Origin: Bacillota bacterium
GTDB lineage: Bacteria > Bacillota > Bacilli > Alicyclobacillales > SLC66
DNA: 11,639 nt
Reading direction: 5' to 3'
Assembly (NCBI GenBank): GCA_021820825.1
Contig: JAKADD010000038.1
Location: 1 to 11,639, forward strand
In this document: positions 6,776 through 11,639 of the stretch, one piece after another
Layout: each line of letters begins with the position of its first letter
How positions within the stretch are numbered: position 1 is the first letter of the stretch
Made by a program: the position numbers and the translations under genes
The notes under the pieces: model-generated
The model's input: the letters and a program-made list of their open reading frames with translations, nothing else
Databases searched by the model: none
What the model was told of the DNA's origin: nothing

Positions 6776-7531
6776 ATGAAATGGTGGAATAAGAGCGCGG
6801 TCATGACTACGGTGTCGATCGTCGGCGGTGTGTTGTTATGGCAGATTGCCGGTATGTTGTCGCCTGTGCTTGTGGCCAGTCCTGTCGCGGTTCTTGGCGC
6901 TTTGCTGACGGGGCTTCAGGGCGGCCCGCTGGTACTTGATATCGTGGTCAGCCTGACACGCGTTATCGAAGGATTTCTTGCCGCGTTTGCAGCCTCTGTG
7001 CTGGTCGGATTTCTCTTGGGATGGTATCGAACGCCGCGGATGCTGTTTGATCCATGGGTGCAATTTTTTCGCATGATTCCGCCCATCGCGATGATTCCCC
7101 TGGTGATCGTGTACCTTGGGGTGGGTCAGGTCGCGAAAGTATTCGTTATCTTTCTTGCCGCGTTTCTGGTGATGGTTGTGACGATTTATCAGGGCGTCAA
7201 GCAGGTGGATATGACGCTGATCCGGGCGGCCCGAGTGTTGGGTTGCCGCGACGCCGATCTATTTGTCCGTGTGATTATGCCAGCGTCCATCCCGCATATT
7301 TTCACGGCTGTCCGCCTGGGCATTGCCGCCGCCTGGACGACGCTGGTGGCGTCAGAACTGATTGCGGCGTCGCATGGTCTTGGCGTGCTGATTGAGCAGG
7401 CCAGCAACTATTTTGAAATGCCGCTTGTCTATCTTGGAATTTTAATCATTGGCGTCATCGGCATCTTGATGGACCGGGGTGTTCTCTGGTTGGAACGAAG
7501 CATGACATCATGGCAGGAGAAGATACAATGA
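6776..7531 (+). CDS. ABC importer permease, SsuC/TauC/nitrate family
   Basis: A 251-residue membrane permease of the nitrate/taurine/sulfonate importer class. It has about six hydrophobic segments. The class's cytoplasmic EAA-like loop is at about 149-173 (IRAARVLGCRDADLFVRV) and docks the ATPase. WQIAG near residue 22, VASP (33-36) and RMIPPIAMIPL (99-109) are common landmarks of the family. GGAAGGGGGG upstream of the ATG at 6776 serves as ribosome binding site. Its TGA overlaps the ATPase start by four bases (ATGA at 7528-7531), so the two are translationally coupled. With the sulfatase downstream, an organosulfate or sulfonate cargo is the best guess, but members also carry taurine, nitrate and pyrimidine-type substrates. 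Confidence 0.92.
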   Translation: MKWWNKSAVMTTVSIVGGVLLWQIAGMLSPVLVASPVAVLGALLTGLQGGPLVLDIVVSLTRVIEGFLAAFAASVLVGFLLGWYRTPRMLFDPWVQFFRMIPPIAMIPLVIVYLGVGQVAKVFVIFLAAFLVMVVTIYQGVKQVDMTLIRAARVLGCRDADLFVRVIMPASIPHIFTAVRLGIAAAWTTLVASELIAASHGLGVLIEQASNYFEMPLVYLGILIIGVIGILMDRGVLWLERSMTSWQEKIQ

Positions 7532-8307
7532 CCGACGCTGTAGAATCCGCTGCAAAAATTGTGCTGGAAAACGTCACGAAACGGTACCTCATGAAAGGAC
7601 AGGAATTTCTCGCGTTGTCCGAAACGAATCTCACGGTTCAATCGGGCGAGTTCATCTGCCTTGTGGGGCCCACTGGCTGCGGCAAAACGACGCTGCTCAA
7701 TATGATCGGCGGTTTAGAGTCTGTATCGGGCGGGCGCATTCTTGTCAGCGGTAATCTGGTCAAAGGACCGGGGCGAGACCGGGGCATTGTGTTTCAACAG
7801 TATGCGCTCTTCCCATGGCTCTCTGTACGCAAAAATATCGAATTTGCCCTGCGGTTGCGAGGAGTGCCGAAAACAGACCGAGCGTCATTGGCGCGTCACT
7901 ATCTGGCGCTGGTCAACCTCAATGAATTTGCGGATGCGCTGCCCAAACAGTTGTCCGGCGGTATGAAACAGCGTGTGGCCATTGCGCGCGCGTACGCGGC
8001 AGAGCCGGAAGTGCTGCTGATGGATGAACCGTTTGGAGCGCTTGATGCGGAGACAAAGGCGCAACTGCAGGAAGATTTGCTGCGCAGCTGGCGTGAACTG
8101 CGATCGACGATCATCTTTATCACCCATGATGTGGAGGAAGCGATTTTTCTCGCTCAACGCGTCATTGTGATGGCGGCGAGACCGGGGCGCGTCAAGCGCG
8201 AGCTGACCGTCGATCTGCCGGAAGTGCGTGACCAGTCGGTGCGTTTTGGGTCGCGTTTATTGGAGCTTAAAAATGAAGTGTGGCGTTTGTTGCACGAACA
8301 GGAATGA
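7528..8307 (+). CDS. ABC importer ATPase, SsuB/TauB family
   Basis: A 259-residue ATPase that energises the permease encoded immediately upstream. It is complete: Walker A GPTGCGKTT (47-55), Q-loop around Gln90-91, signature LSGGMKQR (142-149), Walker B LLMDEPF with Glu167, and H-loop His200. QQYALFPWLSV and the AARPGRV segment near 216-222 are typical of sulfonate/taurine/nitrate ATPases. The ATG at 7528 is chosen over the one at 7510 because AGGAGA (7514-7519) sits 8 bases before it and the ATGA overlap with the permease stop is the usual coupled arrangement. Thirteen bases after its stop the binding-protein gene begins, and the spacer supplies that gene's ribosome binding site. Confidence 0.93.
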   Translation: MTDAVESAAKIVLENVTKRYLMKGQEFLALSETNLTVQSGEFICLVGPTGCGKTTLLNMIGGLESVSGGRILVSGNLVKGPGRDRGIVFQQYALFPWLSVRKNIEFALRLRGVPKTDRASLARHYLALVNLNEFADALPKQLSGGMKQRVAIARAYAAEPEVLLMDEPFGALDAETKAQLQEDLLRSWRELRSTIIFITHDVEEAIFLAQRVIVMAARPGRVKRELTVDLPEVRDQSVRFGSRLLELKNEVWRLLHEQE

Positions 8308-8320
8308 GGGGGAGAGCGAT

Positions 8321-9361
8321 ATGAAAACGCGCAATACGGCAACACTGGGGATCGCTGTCTTATTGGCTTCGGTTGTAACTGTCGGCTGCGGCGCCAATGG
8401 CGCAGTCGGTTCCACTACCGGTACGGGCACGAACACAGCGGTCAGTTCGACGCCTGCGTCGATCACTGTCGCGTATATGCCAAACATGGGTGGAGCCAGC
8501 AGCCTGGCCGTTGCACAGAAACAAGGGTACTTCAAGAAAGCGGGCCTGAATGTTCAACTGGATAATTTTCAGACAGGCCCTGCTGAATTGGATGCGATGG
8601 CTTCTGGCACGGTCAATATCGCGTATATTGGGCCAGGCGCGATTTTTCTGGCGATGAAAGGCAAAGCGAAAGTGATTCTGGTCGACAGTATATCCATGGG
8701 TGACAGCATTGTTGTCGCCCCGCACTCGGGTGTCAGGACAGTTGCCGATCTGAAAGGCAAATCGGTGCTTGTACCGGTCGGAACAACGGGAGAAATCATC
8801 CTCTATGAGGCGTTGCATTCCGCGGGCTTATCGCTTGGCGACGTGAATATGATCAATACGGCCCCGAGCGCGCAGGTGCCCGCTTTCTTATCGAATCGCG
8901 CGCCCATCATGGCTGGCTGGGACCCGAACACCACCGAGGCGATGAGCAGGCTGCCGGGTTCGCACATACTTGTGAGCGATCACACGTACTTTCCAAATGT
9001 CTCGCTTCCTGACGTGTGGACTGTGTCCAACCAGTTTGCAATCGCGCACCCAAACACCGTGAAACGGTTTGTTGGGGCGATTCTGCAGGCCATGAATTAT
9101 AAAACGAAGCATATGTCGCAAACCGTCAACTGGACCTCACAGTTGACCAACGTACCAGGTCCTTTGCTGCAGCAAACGATCAGTTCCGCTGTGTGGCCGA
9201 CCAAGTCGCAAATTCTCCAGGACTACCAGTCGGGCGCTGTGAAGTCATGGTTCGATAGTCTGGCAAAAACGTTTGTTGCAATGAAGGCGCTCCCGGCAGT
9301 GCCCAAATACAGCTCCTATGCGCTGCCAAACGTGGTTGCACAGGCAAGTCAACTGAAATAG
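8321..9361 (+). CDS. ABC importer substrate-binding lipoprotein, SsuA/TauA-like
   Basis: A 346-residue extracellular receptor anchored to the membrane by lipid. The N-terminus is a lipoprotein signal: MKTRN, a hydrophobic stretch, then TVGC with Cys23 as the lipidation site. A flexible Gly/Thr/Ser-rich linker (24-46) follows. The fold is of the sulfonate/taurine/nitrate-binding kind: ITVAYMPN at the first strand, QGYFKKAGLNVQL, and AMASGTVNIAYIGPGA (92-107), where this family binds the acidic or sulfonate group. The ATG at 8321 has AGGGGGAG directly upstream. An in-frame start at 8228 would overlap the ATPase gene and bury the signal peptide, so it is rejected. The sulfatase gene follows after 18 bases. 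The ligand is not determined; an organosulfate is inferred from the neighbour. Confidence 0.91.
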   Translation: MKTRNTATLGIAVLLASVVTVGCGANGAVGSTTGTGTNTAVSSTPASITVAYMPNMGGASSLAVAQKQGYFKKAGLNVQLDNFQTGPAELDAMASGTVNIAYIGPGAIFLAMKGKAKVILVDSISMGDSIVVAPHSGVRTVADLKGKSVLVPVGTTGEIILYEALHSAGLSLGDVNMINTAPSAQVPAFLSNRAPIMAGWDPNTTEAMSRLPGSHILVSDHTYFPNVSLPDVWTVSNQFAIAHPNTVKRFVGAILQAMNYKTKHMSQTVNWTSQLTNVPGPLLQQTISSAVWPTKSQILQDYQSGAVKSWFDSLAKTFVAMKALPAVPKYSSYALPNVVAQASQLK

Positions 9362-9379
9362 TCATGGAGTGGTCAGATC

Positions 9380-10759
9380 ATGAAAATCATTTACCTCGAC
9401 ATTGATAGTTTGCGTTTTGATCACCTTGGGTGTTACGGCTATCAGCGCCCCACGTCGCCGAATCTTGATCGACTGGCTACCGGCGGTGTGAAATTTACGC
9501 AGTGTTTTACGTCAGATAGTCCCTGCATGCCATCGCGCGCGGCGACAATCAGCGGCATGTTTGGCGTCAAGAATGGAATTGTGACGCACGGGGAGCGCGG
9601 CATGCAGATGAAACAGGACGCGCCGACGCTGCCGGAGGTGTTGCGTGAAAACGGTGTTCATTCAGCGGCGTTCTCGACCTTTGGACGCCACCCGTCGCCG
9701 TGGTTTTATGGCGGGTGGGGCGACTATCACGATCCTGTCGGGTGGACGTTCCAGCAAACGCCTGCCTGGAAAATGAATGAACTCGTGTTGCCGTGGTTGG
9801 ATCAGCATGCAAATGATGACTTCTTCCTGTATGTCCAGTATTGGGATCCGCACGCGATCTATGCGGCGCCGCAGGGGTGTATCGACGCCATCAAAGACGG
9901 CCCACTGCCGGCGTACCCGACACCGGAACAAATCGCTGCGCAGCAAAGCGACGACTGGTGGCACTCTGCGAGTATGATGGGAATACACACCTATGAGGAT
10001 TACGTCAAAGTGGTCAACGAGTATGACGCCGAGATCCGCTATGTGGATTTTTATGTCGGTCAATTGCTGAAACGGTTAGATGCGCTGGGCATCGCGGAAG
10101 ACACCATGATCATCGTGGCTGCGGATCACGGCGAGGGGCTCGGTGAACACGGTGTGTATGTCGAGCACTGGTCGACGATGAACACCACAAACCAGATTCC
10201 GCTTCTGGTGCGCTATCCAAAGGGCGTTAAAGGCGGTCAGACATGCACCCGTCTTGTGTATCAATTTGACATAGCCGCAACGGTGCTGGACGCGTTTGGC
10301 GTCGAGCCGCCGGAAGCATGGGACAGTCAGTCGCTCTGGCCGCTCCTGCAGGATTCACAGGCCGCCGCACGCGATTATCTGGTGATTGGCCATGGGCTGT
10401 ATACAGCGCAGCGCGCTGTGGTTACGCCTGATTGGAAGATGATCCGCACACTTCATGGCGGTGAATGGAAGTATCCGGCCGTCCAACTGTTCAACAAGCA
10501 CAATGATCCGTATGAGCAGCACGATGTTGCCGCGCAGCATCCAGACGTCATCAATGAATTGAGCGGACTGCTCTGTGAATGGGAGTATACGCACCTGCCG
10601 TCGGATGGCATTGATCCCACGCTGTTAAACGCACATGCGGAACCTCCGGGACTTGATCTGTATGGACGTGAGGCGATTGAGCGCTTTCGCGATCACGGCG
10701 CGCCGCAGCCGGTCGTTCTTGGTGAACGGAAGCCGGAAGTGCCGCTGGTCGACTGGTAG
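9380..10759 (+). CDS. Sulfatase, type I (CxPSR, formylglycine-dependent)
   Basis: A 459-residue alkaline-phosphatase-fold hydrolase expected to cleave a sulfate ester to alcohol and sulfate. The signature CMPSR (49-53) holds Cys49, which must be converted to formylglycine, and Arg53. Metal and active-site landmarks are LDIDSLRFDHLGCYG (6-20), WDPH (155-158) and ADHGEGLGEHG (248-258) with Asp249 and His250. There is no signal peptide and no membrane segment, so it should act in the cytoplasm on an imported substrate, matching its place as the last gene of an importer operon. GGAG (9366-9369) serves as ribosome binding site. No formylglycine-generating enzyme or anSME maturase is in the window. 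Related phosphonate monoester hydrolases share CxPSR, so the ester type is probable rather than proven. Choline sulfatase is less likely given the divergent N-terminal motif. Confidence 0.88.
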   Translation: MKIIYLDIDSLRFDHLGCYGYQRPTSPNLDRLATGGVKFTQCFTSDSPCMPSRAATISGMFGVKNGIVTHGERGMQMKQDAPTLPEVLRENGVHSAAFSTFGRHPSPWFYGGWGDYHDPVGWTFQQTPAWKMNELVLPWLDQHANDDFFLYVQYWDPHAIYAAPQGCIDAIKDGPLPAYPTPEQIAAQQSDDWWHSASMMGIHTYEDYVKVVNEYDAEIRYVDFYVGQLLKRLDALGIAEDTMIIVAADHGEGLGEHGVYVEHWSTMNTTNQIPLLVRYPKGVKGGQTCTRLVYQFDIAATVLDAFGVEPPEAWDSQSLWPLLQDSQAAARDYLVIGHGLYTAQRAVVTPDWKMIRTLHGGEWKYPAVQLFNKHNDPYEQHDVAAQHPDVINELSGLLCEWEYTHLPSDGIDPTLLNAHAEPPGLDLYGREAIERFRDHGAPQPVVLGERKPEVPLVDW

Positions 10760-10796
10760 GCCGCGGCGTCGTGAAGTGTGGTTCTTTATGACTGTC

Positions 10797-10840
10797 GGTT
10801 CGTTCTTGCGAGCTCTCGCAAGAACGAACCCTTGATTTAT
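10797..10840 (+). terminator. Intrinsic terminator of the sulfatase operon
   Basis: A perfect inverted repeat, GGTTCGTTCTTGCGAG (10797-10812) and its exact complement (10815-10830), can form a 15-16 bp hairpin with a tiny loop around CT. It is followed by the T-rich CTTGATTTATT (10831-10841). The reverse side lacks a T-run, so it terminates + strand transcripts. The stem is longer and more perfect than most terminators, so a second role as protein-binding palindrome is possible. Confidence 0.75.
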
Positions 10841-10861
10841 TAAAGCGGATGGATTTATAAT
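10832..10861 (+). promoter_or_regulatory. Promoter of the ROK repressor gene, predicted leaderless
   Basis: TTGATT (10832-10837) and a perfect TATAAT (10856-10861) are separated by 18 bases. The -10 ends only 6 bases before the ATG at 10868, so the transcript should start at or next to the A of the start codon. The -35 is part of the T-rich tail of the preceding terminator, so the two elements share bases. Confidence 0.6.
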
Positions 10862-10867
10862 ATATTT

Positions 10868-11639
10868 ATGGATAACGATTATCGACTCTATGGAACCAAT
10901 CAAAAGCAGGGCCAGGATTATAATAAATCGGTTGTATTTGAACATATCAGACTGTATGGACCGATATCCCGTACAGAGATTTCAACGCGCACATTGCTGG
11001 TTCCCCAGACCGTGTCGAATCTGGTCAAGGTTTTGATTGATGACGGGTTGGTGCTGGAACGGACTGGCAGCGTCCAGAAAGGGCGGCGGGGAGCGATCCC
11101 CACCAACCTGGTCGTTCGCGAAGACGCGCGCTTTGCTCTGGGAATTCAGGTCCAGTACAGCCGTATCGTAGGCGCGTTGATCGATTTAAACGGAAATATA
11201 CTGAAACGCTGCGAAATCTCAGGCAATCGAGACAATGCCGTTCAGATGAAAAGGGATCTGTCCCGTATTATCGACAGTCTTATAAGTGAAAGCGCCGTTG
11301 CAACCAATCTGCTTGGTATAGGCTTGGGAGTTCCCATGTTTGAAAACTTCAGAACGGACACTGTGGGTGGATATCCCAGTTTTCCATTTCGATCACAGGT
11401 CGAATTGAGAGAAGAACTTGAGCATCGTTATTCATACCCCATCATCATCGGAAACAATGCCCAGATGGCTGCCGTAGGTGAATATTGGATGGGGCGAGGG
11501 CGCGTTCCACGGACATTTCTGTATGTATATCTCGGCGAGTATGTAGGCGGCGGCATGATTCTGGACGGTGACAGTTACGCAGGGGTGAGCGGGCGGGCTG
11601 TTGAACTCGGCCACACGCAATATATGCCTGACGGAAGGC
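10868..11639 (+). CDS. ROK/XylR-family transcriptional repressor (partial, 3' end missing)
   Basis: The open frame runs past the window edge; 257 residues are visible. Residues about 20-75 form a MarR-like winged helix: NKSVVFEHIRLYGPISRTEIS, recognition helix near VPQTVSNLVKVLIDD, and wing KGRRG (71-75). Residues from about 87 onward are a ROK sugar-kinase-like sensor domain, with LGIGLGVPM, a NNAQMAAVGEYW segment and AVELGH (245-249) preceding the expected zinc motif outside the window. The catalytic Asp of ROK kinases (NDA motif) is Asn197 here, and the LGTGIGGG loop is LGEYVGGG, so it is a sensor rather than a kinase. No good ribosome binding site precedes the ATG, and an in-frame stop at 10841-10843 excludes longer forms. 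It is the probable local repressor, released by a sugar-type inducer. The operator is not proven. Confidence 0.88.
   Translation, partial: MDNDYRLYGTNQKQGQDYNKSVVFEHIRLYGPISRTEISTRTLLVPQTVSNLVKVLIDDGLVLERTGSVQKGRRGAIPTNLVVREDARFALGIQVQYSRIVGALIDLNGNILKRCEISGNRDNAVQMKRDLSRIIDSLISESAVATNLLGIGLGVPMFENFRTDTVGGYPSFPFRSQVELREELEHRYSYPIIIGNNAQMAAVGEYWMGRGRVPRTFLYVYLGEYVGGGMILDGDSYAGVSGRAVELGHTQYMPDGR

Noticed and set aside
6776..9361. Alkanesulfonate monooxygenase-type desulfonation system
   Set aside because: The importer is of the SsuABC class, but no SsuD/SsuE or TauD-like enzyme is encoded; the partner enzyme is a sulfatase for esters.
9380..10759. Choline-O-sulfatase or phosphonate monoester hydrolase as a specific name for the sulfatase
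   Set aside because: Only the shared CxPSR core and metal motifs are visible; the discriminating residues cannot be judged without an alignment, so no gene symbol is given.
1..11639. CRISPR arrays, insertion sequences, transposase genes, rRNA or tRNA genes
   Set aside because: No spaced repeat series, no transposase-like frame, no terminal inverted repeats with target duplication and no RNA gene core were seen.

Overview
The window reads as a catabolic gene cluster from a Gram-positive bacterium, most likely a Bacillota member. The evidence is strong AGGAG/GGGGAGG-type ribosome binding sites, GTG and TTG starts, a lipoprotein-type solute-binding protein, cre-like (CcpA) operators and a ROK/XylR-type repressor. 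Coding DNA is moderately GC-rich and the regulatory gaps are clearly AT-rich. An Alicyclobacillus-like relative would fit, but the sequence does not prove a genus. All ten genes lie on the + strand; the last one runs off the right edge.

Layout. 1-486 is a long regulatory gap with a good promoter (309-337) and a full-consensus cre site (354-368). 487-1497 is a zinc-dependent sugar-alcohol-type dehydrogenase of the medium-chain (MDR) family. A second AT-rich gap (1498-1680) precedes a three-gene ribose/fructose-type ABC importer: single-domain ATPase 1681-2463, permease 2490-3515, binding protein 3601-4599. A large RNA hairpin (4611-4645) follows, then a second MDR dehydrogenase (4673-5656) and a D-2-hydroxyacid dehydrogenase (5685-6644). 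A third AT-rich gap holds a strong promoter (6689-6717) and a cre-like site (6734-6748). It drives an SsuABC/TauABC-type importer (permease 6776-7531, ATPase 7528-8307, lipoprotein 8321-9361) and a cytoplasmic CxPSR sulfatase (9380-10759). A perfect inverted repeat (10797-10830) ends that operon. The partial ROK repressor (10868 to the edge) follows, with a promoter whose geometry predicts a leaderless mRNA.

How the parts may work together (inference). One importer is of a sugar class and the other of a sulfonate/organosulfate class. The sulfatase has no signal peptide, so it should act on a sulfate ester after import. Three oxidoreductases (two Zn dehydrogenases and one 2-hydroxyacid dehydrogenase) could oxidise or rearrange the released sugar, polyol or hydroxy acid. 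The ROK protein is the likely substrate-responsive repressor, and the two cre-like sites suggest catabolite repression. The simplest reading is a utilisation locus for a sulfated sugar or polyol, or for a sugar and an organosulfate together. The substrate cannot be read from the sequence. The sulfatase maturation enzyme it would need is not in the window.
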